From Clostridiales bacterium (GTDB lineage Bacteria; Bacillota; Clostridia; Lachnospirales; Lachnospiraceae), in assembly GCA_022770525.1 (NCBI GenBank), contig JALEHN010000003.1, positions 1-61,804 on the forward strand: a stretch of 61,804 nt of DNA, in the 5' to 3' direction. This document shows positions 7,579 to 18,048 of this stretch, in pieces. The notes beneath the pieces were generated by a model. That model worked only from the letters and a program-made list of their open reading frames with translations. It did no database searches and was not told the origin of the DNA. Every line of letters starts with the position of its first letter. The first letter of the stretch is position 1. The translations under genes were made by a program, and so were the position numbers.

Positions 7579-10500
7579 TTATTTCAGACCAAATGTGTAA
7601 AGCAGTCTCTGGAATTCATCACTGCCGTCGAAACCGCTTGTGACGTGTTCTCTGCTCTTACCACTTGCCATTACAGACATCCAGCCTTTATAACCTTCAG
7701 GATCCGGACTACGGTCAAAGTATGCTTTGTAAAGAACTTTAAGGAATTCTGAATCAGAAAGATTCTTATTCTGGAATTCCGGACTGTATAAGAATCCGTG
7801 AACAACATGACTTGGAGTCATCTGTCTTGAATTGATGCCGTCTACCCATGCAGCCAGACCTTCAGGATCCGGTGTACGTCCAAGGATGACTTCATAGCAG
7901 CGTGTTACAAAGTTTGTAACGTTGATATTTTCAACAATACCACTTGTAAACTTCAATTCTTCTGTTGTTGTTGTAAGATTCAGATACTGTGCTGAAACAT
8001 AACCGTCACGACCATCGTCAAGGATTACACGGCACCAGCCGTTAGCGTTTTCAACTACGACTGCCTGCTGACCGTTCTTGATGACTGCAACGATGTCATA
8101 ATTTGTTCCAGGTCCTTTACGAACATTCAATGCGCTTACATTGACTGTACCGATTGTCTTTGTTACAGATTCAAAGCCTGATGATGTGTTATCATTTGAT
8201 GAATCTGCTCTCTTCTGAACTGTTCTGAAGTTGCCTAAAGCAGCTGCTTCTACCCATGCAATCTGTCCGTTTGTAAAGATTACCTGATAGTAGCCGTTAA
8301 CTTCCTGGCTGTTGAGCATTACTTCTGTACCCTTTGTCAGCTGTGCAACTTCTGCAAAGTTCGTGCCTGCACCTTTACGTGCATCTGTTGTTCTGAGAAT
8401 GTCTGCCTTAGTAACTGTTGTTACCTGAGGTGTTGTACTTTCGTAGCCGTTTGGATTAATCTGCATTACAGATGTCTTCTGAGTTGCTACACCGTACTTG
8501 AAGCCTGCATCAGGCTGTACATATTTCTCATGAACGTATCCTGTGCTCAGCATGTTTGTACCATAAGAAATCTTATAGTAGCTGCCGGACTTGCCAAGGA
8601 TAAGTACTCTTGTACCAACAGGCGCTGTTGTTTCATAACCGCTGCCCGGATTTGTATAAACGGTTGTTGATGTGCAGTTTGCAATCTGACCGTTGGAAGC
8701 ATTTTCGCCAACGATGGTATTACCGGTATTCTTGCCTGTAATCTGAACATAACCACTGTGAACATATGCTGTACGTCCGCTGTAGTTAATCTTGTACCAT
8801 TCACCTTCAACACCGATGATTGTCATTGTGTCGCCCTTGTTAAACTGACCGAGCTGGAGACCTTCCAGTGTTGCTCTGTCACGGATAAACAGGTTATTCA
8901 CAGTTGCCACACCTGTATATGTTACAGGAACAGGATTTACTGTGACATGAGCGATTGCGCTGACACCATTGTGTGCTGTTGCGAAGATATAGCTTTCACC
9001 AGGCTGGATACATGTTACAACACCGAATTCGTCAACAACGGCTACGTTCGGATTAGATACTGACCATACAATTGTAGGATCGTATACATTGTCAGGAACG
9101 GCTGTTGCTCTTGCTTTGAAGATTTCGCCTTCATATTTAACGTAATGTGTTGTATCTGTAAACTTAACGCCTGTTGCAGGCTGAATAACATTGACGTATA
9201 CTGTGTCATTTGCGCCGCCGTCATTACATGTTACTGTAATGTGTGCCGAACCTGATCCAACAGCTACGATACGTCCATGATTTGCATCATAGTAAGCAAC
9301 CTTTGGATTTGTTGATGTCCATGTTACTTCTCGTTCTGTTGTATCTTCAGGAATAAATTTGTAGCTGATTGGTGCTGATTCGCCAACCTTCAGTTCCATC
9401 TTTTCTTCGCTGAGTTCGATAGCGCTTGCTCTGCGGATAATCTTCACATGAAGTTCTGCACGCAGACCGTTATATGCCGTCGCATAAATAATTGTTGAAC
9501 CTACTTTGTTTGCGAACATCTTGCCGTATTCATCTACCGATGCAATTGACGGGTCAAGAGATGTCCATGTGATACCCTGCTCAGCCGGCAGTGTATTTTC
9601 AGTTCCGTCGTTGAAGAAGAAGATATCTGAGAGATTTCTGTCTTCGCCAACATAGTTAATAATTGAATCAGGATTGAAGTAAACCGCTTCAACATCCTGT
9701 TTAACAGTAATCTGTACTGTCTTTGTTGTCAATACAGAACTGTCACCGTAAATCTGTACTGTAATGATTGCCTTGCCCGGTTTTACTGCTGTCACGAGTC
9801 CGTATGCATCAACAGATGCAATTGAAGAATCGGAGCTTACATAAGTTGCCGGTGGAAGGATTGCTGAAGCCGGTGTTACAGATGGTACGATCTGTACCTG
9901 TTCGCCAGGATACAGTTCGGATTTCTCAGGTGATACATGCAGTTCAACCATTGCACGACCGCCGATAATCTTAATTTCATCGTAAATTGCCGGGTTCTGA
10001 GCACTTGCTGCGCGAACTGTTGTTTCGCCCATGCCTGTGATCGTTACAATACCATTTGCATCAACTGTTGCTACACTGTTGTTTGCGCTGCTCCAGATGA
10101 CGTTCTTATTTGCTGCATCAGAAGGACTTACAGTCGCTGTAAGCTGGATTGTTTCACCAGCATAGCGTCCTGTGATACCATCAGGATTTGCAGCTTTTTC
10201 GTTGATTACAACCTTGTCTACCTGACGGAGAACTGTCACAACTGTAGATACAGTGTAAGCCGTTCTGCCTTCACGCTGAAGTGTTGCTGTAATCTTTGTT
10301 CTGCCTGCTGATACTGCTGTTACACGGCCAAATTCATCAACAGTTGCCACTGATGTATTTGAAGATGTCCATGTCGTTGTATCTGCAACATATCCGCTGT
10401 CTGCAGGATCTACAGAAATCTGCATATCCGCAGTCTCACCAGGATACATATTCGGATTTGCCGGTGTCATTGTGAATGACAGGTATTCTCCAATAACTTC

Positions 10501-13500
10501 AACCGGGATTGATGTTTCAATACCGTTATGAGTTACTGCAAAAATTGTTGTTGTACCGCGGCCGACTGCTGTAACAAGACCATTAGCGTCAACTGTCGCG
10601 ATTTCAGGGTTAAGACTTCTCCAGGTAACACTCTTATCATAAGTTGTTGACGGGCTTACAGTTGCTGTAAGCTGAGCCTTTTCACCGATATAGTCAAAGC
10701 TCAGTCCGCTCGGTGTGATCTGGATTGATTCTGCAGGCTGTTTAACAGTGATTTCCATCTGACCCGTTTTAACAACGCTGGAGTCATTCTTATCTGTTGC
10801 TGTTACTGTAAGGATCGCCTTGCCAGGTGCTACTGCTTCAACTTCGCCTGTAACGTTGTTGTATTTAGCAACACTTGTATTATCAATTGAGTAATCCAGT
10901 GTATATTCACTTGATTCAGGAAGTACAGTGACTGTTATCGGAAGTTTTTCGCCCGGCCACAATTCTGCCTGTACAGGGTTAATATTCACGCCGTCCACAA
11001 GTTCATATACGTGAATCTTCACAATACCTGCAACATTGCCATTTGATGTAAGCGCGATCATACGCACATCACCGGCTTTGTTTGCATGCCACTTGCCATA
11101 CTCATCAACTGAAAGAATGCTTACATTTGTACTCTTCCATGTGATGCTCTTATCTGACGGTTGATAATCCGGATCTCCGCCGTTCCAGATAACATCTACG
11201 ATGCTATCTTCCAGTGGATCAACAACATCACCGACTTCAAGGTCTTTAAGCTTCGTGATATCAATTGACAGTACCGGCGTTTTAACGGTAACTGTAATCT
11301 CTTCGTAAACTAATGGATTAATACCATCATCATAAGTTACGCCAATCAGTGCAATACCCGGATTAATACCGTATACAATCACGCCGTTATCACTGCTGTC
11401 TGAAGGTGTCTGCAGTAATACAACCGGAGTTGCAGAAGATGAAGGGTATGCATTGATAATTTCCCATTTCAGGTTTTCCTGCATGAAGATTGCATCTTCA
11501 GGTTCTACAGCCAAATCGATCTTTGTGCTTTCACCTGCAAGAATTTCTGAATTCTGAGGTTTTACAGTAAATGATGTAATTGCAGGGTAAACTGTCAGGC
11601 TTACCTGTGCGCTTGCTGACGGATTCTGGGTTGATGTTGCAATAAGCAATGTTGTACCTGCTGCTTTTGCTGTAACAACGCCATTTGCATCAACAGTTGC
11701 GATGCTTTCATCAACAACCTTCCATGTGAAAGATGTATCTGAAGCAGCTTCAGGTTTTACAGTTGCATGTGCCTGATAATTAAGACCTGCTGTCAGTTTA
11801 TAACCGGATGCACTGCTGCCCACTGCCTGATCCAATGTAATCTCAGACATTGCATCTACAGGTGTGCCAACGGTTACATAGACAACTGCTGTATATGTTG
11901 TGTTGTCTTCTTCAAGTAATGTAAATGTAATCTGAGCTTCGCCAGGATTTACTGCAGTTACAATACCTGTTGCTTTATCATATGTGATATTTGTGTTAGA
12001 TACAGATACTGTAACTTTCTTCATCAGTTCATCGTAATTGATATCATCATTAGCAAACTGAAGTGTTACATTACCTGTTTCTTTAGGATAGAGGAACATA
12101 GAATCTGTAGAAGGAATAATGCCTTCTGCTCTTTCTTTAACTTCCACATCCCAGTCTGCATACAAGCCATTGTATGCTGTTGCACGGATCTTTGTCTTGC
12201 CGGCTTTAACGCCTGTCAAGTATCCGCTTTCATTGACAGTAACAATACTATCATCAAAAGATGTATAAGTAATGCTCTGATCTGCTGCACCTAAAGGAAG
12301 TACATGTGCTGTAACCTTAACCTTTGTATCACCTACGAAAGTAAGATTTGCAGAACTTGCTTCAAATTCAACACCTGCAACAGGCTTCTTCACAGTTACC
12401 TGTACAGTTTCGGTAAGAACGCTTGAAGCGCCTGAGCGAACCTGAACTGTAATTGTTACCGGGTTATCTGAATCTGCCGGAACACCAAGTACAGTAATCT
12501 TGCCGTCTGCATCAACTGCAACATTACTATTTGAAGATATGAATGTTGGAACGAAATCACAATCATCAGGTGTTACTGTCGCATTAATCTTGGCTGTTTC
12601 GCCAGGATATAATTCAAATAATTTTTCGTCTACAACGAGTTTTGCTGCATAAACAGGCTCGTTTTCAACTTTGACTCTGAATTTCACATTGTAACCGTTA
12701 TCTGTAACTGCGTATACATAAACTTCACCTTCTGCATTTGCAGTGATGATACCGTTGTCTGCATTGACAGATACGATTGAAGGATTTTCGCTTGTCCATG
12801 ATACGATCTGGCGGGCTGCCACTGACTTGATCAGATTTGCAAGATCAGCATTGACCTGTGCCCATGTACCAAGGTCTGCTTCATCACCAACCTGAAGCAC
12901 TTCATTATAATCATAAGCTGCAATTGTTCCTACAAAAGGAAGTACACGAATGACACATTCATCCTTATTGTCTCCGCAGATTGCTTTAACAATATATGTA
13001 CCTTCTTTATCTGCAACAAACACGCCGTCTACAGGCATCACTTTTGCTGTAACGTCTGTGTTTGTTGAATCAACAACTTTCCATGTTACTTTGCCGCCGT
13101 CAGGTGTTGTTGAAGCAGCAAGGAGCACTTCATTTGTTACATAAGTTTCGATAAATTCTTCGCTTAATGTAACTTCATATGTTCTTTCTTTAACTGTTAC
13201 TGTGACAACTTTTGTAAGATCTCCGGCTGTTACTTTAATCTTACCAGTACCTGCTTTCACTGCTGTGATCAGACCGTTAGCATCTACGGTAACCGCATCT
13301 GCCGGATTTGAACCTGCATCAACAGTGTATACAACTTCATCAGCATCGCTGGAAGCATTAATCTGCGCTGTCTCACCAACGTACAGACTGTAAGTTAATG
13401 GGTCAACTTTAAGTGTCGATGGTTTTACGACAAGTGTTACTGTATGTGTAACACCAGGGTTCTGTACAGAAGCAACCTTTAATGTTGTTGTTCCGACTTC

Positions 13501-16500
13501 TTTGGCTGTGATAATACCATTTGCATCAACTTCTGCAATAGAATCGTCCACAGTACTCCAGATAACATCCTGATCTGTAGCATCTGCCGGAGTAAATTCT
13601 ACTTTAGCTTCATACTTCTGATCCGCGAGCAGTTCATATTTATCAGTAGATACCAGCGTTGCTCCCGAAATCTCTGTAATCTGAACACCGTCAACTGACG
13701 TACCGACTGCCACTTTGATTGTTTCAGTATAAGTTACACCATCTTCATCTTTAAGTGTCAATGTAATTACAGAGCTGCCTGATGCTTTAGCTTTTACAAC
13801 GCCTGTTGCCTTGTCATAAGAAACAACTGCGCTTGTAAGTGATGCTGTTGTATTGTCGTTATCTTTATAGCTAACCTGAACTTTTGCAAGTAAAGCATCT
13901 CTGTTTAAAGATGTATTAGCAAACTGAATCACAGATTCTGCTGTTTCACCAGGATACAGGAAGATATCTGTATTTGATGCCATAAGGCCGTCTGCTCTTT
14001 CCTTAACTTCAACATCCCAATCCGCGTATACGCCATTGGAAGCTGTCGCACGGATTGTCACCTTACCGGCTTTGCGGCCTGTCAGGTAACCTGATTCTGC
14101 ATTTACAAGTGCAATACTTTCATCAAGTGAGCTGTAAGTAATTGTCTGTTCTGCCGCATCTGCAGGAGCTACAACTGCTGCAACTTTCAGTGTCGTTTCA
14201 CCGACATAAATCTTTGCTGCTGAAGCTGTCGGGTCAAATACAACACCTGTAACAGGTTTAAGAACTGTTACTGCAACAGTCTTTTTAATGACGTCAGAAG
14301 AACCTGTGCCGCTCTTAACTGTTACTGTGATCTCTGCTTTTTCACCGGCTGAAGCCTGAAGTGCTGTCACCTTGCCGTCTGCATCAACCACAACTTTAGC
14401 ATTGTTTGATTCGAACTCAGCTGCAAAATCACAGTTGTATGGAGCAACAGCTGCTGTGATGTCTGCTGTTTCACCAGGATAAAGTTCGATTTCTTTAGGT
14501 GTTACTGTAAGATCCTGTGCATAAACAGGATTATTCTTAACTGTAACTGTAAGTTTCAGGCAATAGCCGTTTTCTGTATAACCGTAAATCACAGTTGTAC
14601 CTTCGGCATTTGCTGTCACAATACCGTTATCAGCGTTAACAGAAGCGATACCTGCATTTTCGCTTGCCCACTTCAGTTCGCTGCGGCCTGTGATTTCAGA
14701 AATCTTGTCGTAATCACTGTATTTGCCGTCAAGAACTGTTTCAGCATTGATTGTGTCACCAACCTGCATTGGGTTCACTAAGCTGCCTTCATATAATGTA
14801 TCAACAAACGGAAGTACATGAACAAGGCATTCTGCTGAATCATCAGGAGTCGCTGCAATAACGGTGTAATAACCTTCTTCATTTGAAAGGAATACGCCGT
14901 TTTTCCACATCATACCAGTAACATCTGCGCCGTTTTTCTTAACTGTCCATGTTACTGCAGAATCTGCAGGATCTGTTGTAACAACAAATTCTACCGGAAT
15001 ACCTGCATAGGTTTCAGCAAATTTCTTATCCAGAGTTACTTCTGCCTTTGGTTTAGCTGCATGAACAACAACAGGAATCAGCGCTGTGACATCCTGGCCG
15101 CCGATGTAAGCTTTAACAATGAAGTTTGTTGTACCTTCGGATAATAATGTATATTTGCCATTATTATTTATAGCTACAATTGTGGAATCTTCACTTTCGT
15201 AACCATAAACAGTGACAGGCGTAAGTGCCTGGTCAACAACAGCACCGTTTTTGTATACAGTCCAAGTTGCCGAAACTGTACCTGAGGCAGTAGTATCTCC
15301 AAGCGTACCTGTGATTGTATTACCCATGTACTGCAATACATAAGCACCGTCTTCAACAACTTCAACGTTGGCTGTCTTTGACATAAGTTCAGTACCGCCA
15401 TTAACTACAGCGATCTTAACTTTTGCCTTACCTGCTTTGACTGCTGTCATTAAACCGTTTTCATCAACAGAAACGATTGTTGAATCACTTGTTGAGTATA
15501 CGATTGTGCCTTTTGCTTCTGCCGGTTCTTTAGCTGCAACGATCTGCGCTGTCTGACCCGGTGTCAGCTTGTATGTCAGCATATTGACCTGAAGATCTGT
15601 CAGTGCGGGTGCAGATGAATCAACAACATTCACAAGCACTTTTGCTGTAATCTCTGTATTATCGTTAAGACGTGCTGTTGCGATCAAATATGTACTGCCG
15701 ACAGAAATTGCCTGAATATTGCCATTGCTGTCAACCTTCGCAATACTTGTATCTTCGCTTTCATATCCAATCAATCTGTATGAATCCAAACTTGGTGAAG
15801 TGCCTTTGTACAGTCTGAACTTACTCCAATCAACTGCGTTTGATGTGTCGCCTTCATCTACCTCAATGATGCCGCCCTGATAAACAAGTGCGTATTCAGA
15901 ATCATCAACAACCTTAACAGCAATTTTCTTTGTTACAGATGTGCCCTGAACAGACAGAGTGATGATTGCATCACCTTTGCCTACTGCAGTAATCTTACCG
16001 TTGCTTGTCACTGTTGCAACTTTGCTGTTGCTTGTTGCATAAACAATCGTACCTTCTGCTGCTGCAGGTACTTTTTCAGCTACGATCTGTGCTGTTTCAC
16101 CCGGTTCTAATACATAAGAAGCGCTGTTTACAGAAATATCTGTAAGTGCCGGCTTTGGAGCCTCGCTGACATTAACAGTAATCTCTCTGTACACAACTAA
16201 TGTAGAACCTTCATATACTGAAACCATAACTTTTGTGCTGCCAGCTGCCAATGCTTTCATATAACCTGTGCTGTCAACACTGACCTTTGATGAATCATAA
16301 GAGTCATATTTCAGTATGCCTTCTGCTTCTGCAGGTACTTTTTCAGCCGTGATCTGTGCTGTTTCACCTACGACTAAATCATAAGTAGCCTGCGTAACGC
16401 TGACATCTGTAGCTTTAACTTTAGCTGCCAAAACATTGACAAGAATTGTTGTTTGAACAGGTTCACCTTCATAAAGACCTGTCACTGTGACATGTGCAGT

Positions 16501-17364
16501 ACCTTCCTTTTTCAGTGTGTACGCACCGTTTGCTGCGACAGAAACGGCATCTTCGTTATCTGAAGAATAGTCTAAAATTGACAGCTTCGATAATACCGTA
16601 GATGCTCCGTTTTTAGTTACTGTAAATTGACTCTTGGAAATCGTTCCTGTACCACCAGCAGTACCTGTAATCTGATTTTTGTTCGCATCATCTACATACT
16701 GCAGTACGTAAACGTCACTATCAGCCACAGGAATCACAACATGTTTTGTTGTTTCTATTTTCTTAGTGTTTCCTTCAGGATCTGTATAGCTGCGTACCGC
16801 TTTAACAACGATTGCAGATTCTGTGTAAACATCTGTACGGCTGAAAGTCAGAAGACCGTCATTGCCGATATTTGCATTACAGTTCGTTGAAGATACAATA
16901 CTCCATTCTACATCGCTAACTGCCGGATCGACAGACAGCTTGATAGAACCGCTTGTTAATCCTTTTGCGTTATCCCATGAAAATGTTTCTCCGCTGCTGA
17001 CAGGAATACTGATGACTTTTGGCAATACAGTAATTGTTATAATCTTTTTATTACCGGTAACCAAGTCTGTCACAGTAACTGTTTCCTGGCCTTCATTGGC
17101 CGCAGTTATCTTGCTTCCTGAAACGGTTACCGCATCATTGGCTGCATCATCTGCAATTGAAATATTTTCCTGATTAATCTGCAGTGTATCACCTTTTACA
17201 AGCGTTTCCTCATCCTGAAGAGCCGCATAGCTTTTTGTATAAGCTGTGCCTTCAGAACCTGCCGCAAACGATACTGAGCCGTTTCCAAGAACTGAAACAA
17301 CCATCACTAAAGATAAGAACAGTGCCAGTAATCTTTTGTGAATGTACCATTTCTTACTTTGCAT
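7579..17364 (-). CDS. Giant secreted Ig-like (BIG_2) repeat protein with SH3-like and DUF4214 C-terminus
   Basis: One uninterrupted 9.8-kb gene encodes 3261 residues. It starts with a Sec signal peptide (HKRLLALFLSLVMVVSVLG, cleavage after SFAA near residue 34). Roughly thirty bacterial Ig-like type 2 domains of 80-100 residues follow, each marked by LYPGETAQI-like starts, VTWSSxxxxIATVDxxGxVTA cores and GxATITVT ends. Residues about 2810-3140 hold three or four SH3b-like modules (for example LNVRKGPGTNYDIVAVIKNG), which usually bind the wall. The last 110 residues are a DUF4214 domain (CYEVILGRTPDPEGLAAWV and a second copy). There is no LPXTG motif, so retention is probably through the SH3-like region. 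An adhesin or surface-layer scaffold role is inferred. An AAGGAGG ribosome site precedes the ATG, and the gene has its own terminator. Confidence 0.92.
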   Translation of the reverse strand: MQSKKWYIHKRLLALFLSLVMVVSVLGNGSVSFAAGSEGTAYTKSYAALQDEETLVKGDTLQINQENISIADDAANDAVTVSGSKITAANEGQETVTVTDLVTGNKKIITITVLPKVISIPVSSGETFSWDNAKGLTSGSIKLSVDPAVSDVEWSIVSSTNCNANIGNDGLLTFSRTDVYTESAIVVKAVRSYTDPEGNTKKIETTKHVVIPVADSDVYVLQYVDDANKNQITGTAGGTGTISKSQFTVTKNGASTVLSKLSILDYSSDNEDAVSVAANGAYTLKKEGTAHVTVTGLYEGEPVQTTILVNVLAAKVKATDVSVTQATYDLVVGETAQITAEKVPAEAEGILKYDSYDSSKVSVDSTGYMKALAAGSTKVMVSVYEGSTLVVYREITVNVSEAPKPALTDISVNSASYVLEPGETAQIVAEKVPAAAEGTIVYATSNSKVATVTSNGKITAVGKGDAIITLSVQGTSVTKKIAVKVVDDSEYALVYQGGIIEVDEGDTSNAVDWSKFRLYKGTSPSLDSYRLIGYESEDTSIAKVDSNGNIQAISVGSTYLIATARLNDNTEITAKVLVNVVDSSAPALTDLQVNMLTYKLTPGQTAQIVAAKEPAEAKGTIVYSTSDSTIVSVDENGLMTAVKAGKAKVKIAVVNGGTELMSKTANVEVVEDGAYVLQYMGNTITGTLGDTTASGTVSATWTVYKNGAVVDQALTPVTVYGYESEDSTIVAINNNGKYTLLSEGTTNFIVKAYIGGQDVTALIPVVVHAAKPKAEVTLDKKFAETYAGIPVEFVVTTDPADSAVTWTVKKNGADVTGMMWKNGVFLSNEEGYYTVIAATPDDSAECLVHVLPFVDTLYEGSLVNPMQVGDTINAETVLDGKYSDYDKISEITGRSELKWASENAGIASVNADNGIVTANAEGTTVIYGYTENGYCLKLTVTVKNNPVYAQDLTVTPKEIELYPGETADITAAVAPYNCDFAAEFESNNAKVVVDADGKVTALQASAGEKAEITVTVKSGTGSSDVIKKTVAVTVLKPVTGVVFDPTASAAKIYVGETTLKVAAVVAPADAAEQTITYSSLDESIALVNAESGYLTGRKAGKVTIRATASNGVYADWDVEVKERADGLMASNTDIFLYPGETAESVIQFANTSLNRDALLAKVQVSYKDNDNTTASLTSAVVSYDKATGVVKAKASGSSVITLTLKDEDGVTYTETIKVAVGTSVDGVQITEISGATLVSTDKYELLADQKYEAKVEFTPADATDQDVIWSTVDDSIAEVDANGIITAKEVGTTTLKVASVQNPGVTHTVTLVVKPSTLKVDPLTYSLYVGETAQINASSDADEVVYTVDAGSNPADAVTVDANGLITAVKAGTGKIKVTAGDLTKVVTVTVKERTYEVTLSEEFIETYVTNEVLLAASTTPDGGKVTWKVVDSTNTDVTAKVMPVDGVFVADKEGTYIVKAICGDNKDECVIRVLPFVGTIAAYDYNEVLQVGDEADLGTWAQVNADLANLIKSVAARQIVSWTSENPSIVSVNADNGIITANAEGEVYVYAVTDNGYNVKFRVKVENEPVYAAKLVVDEKLFELYPGETAKINATVTPDDCDFVPTFISSNSNVAVDADGKITVLGVPADSDNPVTITVQVRSGASSVLTETVQVTVKKPVAGVEFEASSANLTFVGDTKVKVTAHVLPLGAADQSITYTSFDDSIVTVNESGYLTGVKAGKTKIRATAYNGLYADWDVEVKERAEGIIPSTDSMFLYPKETGNVTLQFANDDINYDELMKKVTVSVSNTNITYDKATGIVTAVNPGEAQITFTLLEEDNTTYTAVVYVTVGTPVDAMSEITLDQAVGSSASGYKLTAGLNYQAHATVKPEAASDTSFTWKVVDESIATVDANGVVTAKAAGTTLLIATSTQNPSASAQVSLTVYPAITSFTVKPQNSEILAGESTKIDLAVEPEDAIFMQENLKWEIINAYPSSSATPVVLLQTPSDSSDNGVIVYGINPGIALIGVTYDDGINPLVYEEITVTVKTPVLSIDITKLKDLEVGDVVDPLEDSIVDVIWNGGDPDYQPSDKSITWKSTNVSILSVDEYGKWHANKAGDVRMIALTSNGNVAGIVKIHVYELVDGVNINPVQAELWPGEKLPITVTVLPESSEYTLDYSIDNTSVAKYNNVTGEVEAVAPGKAILTVTATDKNDSSVVKTGQMEITVKQPAESIQITPSGLSFDYIGEKAQLTATVSPSTTYDKSVTWRSLNPEIATVDANGLVTAVGRGTTTIFAVTHNGIETSIPVEVIGEYLSFTMTPANPNMYPGETADMQISVDPADSGYVADTTTWTSSNTSVATVDEFGRVTAVSAGRTKITATLQREGRTAYTVSTVVTVLRQVDKVVINEKAANPDGITGRYAGETIQLTATVSPSDAANKNVIWSSANNSVATVDANGIVTITGMGETTVRAASAQNPAIYDEIKIIGGRAMVELHVSPEKSELYPGEQVQIVPSVTPASAILPPATYVSSDSSIASVDAYGLVTAVKPGKAIITVQIYGDSSVLTTKTVQITVKQDVEAVYFNPDSIINYVGEDRNLSDIFFFNDGTENTLPAEQGITWTSLDPSIASVDEYGKMFANKVGSTIIYATAYNGLRAELHVKIIRRASAIELSEEKMELKVGESAPISYKFIPEDTTEREVTWTSTNPKVAYYDANHGRIVAVGSGSAHITVTCNDGGANDTVYVNVIQPATGVKFTDTTHYVKYEGEIFKARATAVPDNVYDPTIVWSVSNPNVAVVDEFGVVTCIQPGESYIFATAHNGVSAIAHVTVNPVPVTYTGVATVNNLFIRDRATLEGLQLGQFNKGDTMTIIGVEGEWYKINYSGRTAYVHSGYVQITGKNTGNTIVGENASNGQIANCTSTTVYTNPGSGYETTAPVGTRVLILGKSGSYYKISYGTNMLSTGYVHEKYVQPDAGFKYGVATQKTSVMQINPNGYESTTPQVTTVTKADILRTTDARKGAGTNFAEVAQLTKGTEVMLNSQEVNGYYQVIFTNGQIAWVEAAALGNFRTVQKRADSSNDNTSSGFESVTKTIGTVNVSALNVRKGPGTNYDIVAVIKNGQQAVVVENANGWCRVILDDGRDGYVSAQYLNLTTTTEELKFTSGIVENINVTNFVTRCYEVILGRTPDPEGLAAWVDGINSRQMTPSHVVHGFLYSPEFQNKNLSDSEFLKVLYKAYFDRSPDPEGYKGWMSVMASGKSREHVTSGFDGSDEFQRLLYTFGLK

Positions 17365-17610
17365 TTTTTTCCTCCTTCTTTTTAATTAGGCTAAATACTA
17401 GCTCATCTCAAAATAACTTTTAAGTCCAAGCCATGCTTCCGGTCCCGGCAGGAACAGCACAAAACCAAAATTGCCTCCCTTTTACCCTGGTTAAACAAGA
17501 TACAAAGCAAAACAACATGATTATCAAACACCGGAACCATTGAATTTTAAATTCCAAACACCGTAAATTTTAAAAAATCATAAAGATTTCTTAAGAATTC
17601 AGGCGTTTTC

Positions 17611-17639
17611 TTGATATGAATTATAATTCAATATACAAT
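17611..17639 (+). promoter_or_regulatory. Probable plus-strand promoter upstream of the anchored-protein gene
   Basis: TTGATA (17611-17616) and TACAAT (17634-17639) are 17 bp apart on the plus strand. If used, the transcript has a leader of about 400 nt before the gene at 18049. The leader would contain the direct repeats at 17714-17751 and the small frame at 17824-17982. The same AT-rich gap (17365-17823) must also carry the minus-strand promoter of the giant gene, which I could not place with confidence. Confidence 0.5.
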
Positions 17640-17713
17640 AGAAACACACTTGTCCGAAAAAGCAAAGACTAAGCTATTTTTATATTACAATAAATATTTT
17701 AAAAAAACATGTA

Positions 17714-17751
17714 TTTGTTGTGAAATGCATATTTTTTGTTGTGAAATGCAT
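17714..17751. repeat. Two perfect 17-bp direct repeats, 21 bp apart
   Basis: TTTGTTGTGAAATGCAT occurs at 17714-17730 and again at 17735-17751. Start-to-start spacing is 21 bp, two turns of the helix, as expected for paired binding sites of a regulator. The pair lies in the divergent region between the giant gene and the anchored-protein gene. No regulator is known. Confidence 0.8.
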
Positions 17752-17823
17752 TAAACTCATTTATTTTTAGCTTGACACTCTTTCCTTGAGATTATCGACC
17801 GGCATTTTTATGACCCGGAAAAT

Positions 17824-17982
17824 ATGCATCGTCTGTACAGTATGAATCGCTTTCCGAAAAAAGTCGAACCGACCGGCACAAAAAGTATGCTTGAAAAGTA
17901 TCTGATTTTACGTTATTATATTCACAGCCCGAATGCCTTACATATGATGAATGAGGATAACTCTGAGTTATTGATAACATAG
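17824..17982 (+). pseudogene. Small frame or gene remnant (52 codons)
   Basis: A frame beginning at ATG 17824 and ending at TAG 17982 encodes a peptide starting MHRLYSMNRFPKKVEPTG and ending MMNEDNSELLIT. Amino-acid and codon usage look like real protein rather than chance translation. The same frame stays open upstream of the ATG to a TGA at about 17774, adding a DRHFYDPEN segment, so it could be the tail of a decayed gene. No clear ribosome site precedes the ATG. I do not recognise a family. It may also be a short upstream frame in the leader of the next gene. Confidence 0.3.
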
Positions 17983-18048
17983 ACGGGCTATTCGGTCTGA
18001 ATCCTTATATCCTTATTATTGAATGAACAAAGAACAGGAGGTATCTTT

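Noticed and set aside
17365..17520. Possible riboswitch in the leader of the giant surface-protein gene (GC-rich CCGGGACCGG segment).
   Set aside because: I compared it by memory with c-di-GMP, c-di-AMP and cobalamin classes and found no matching conserved boxes.
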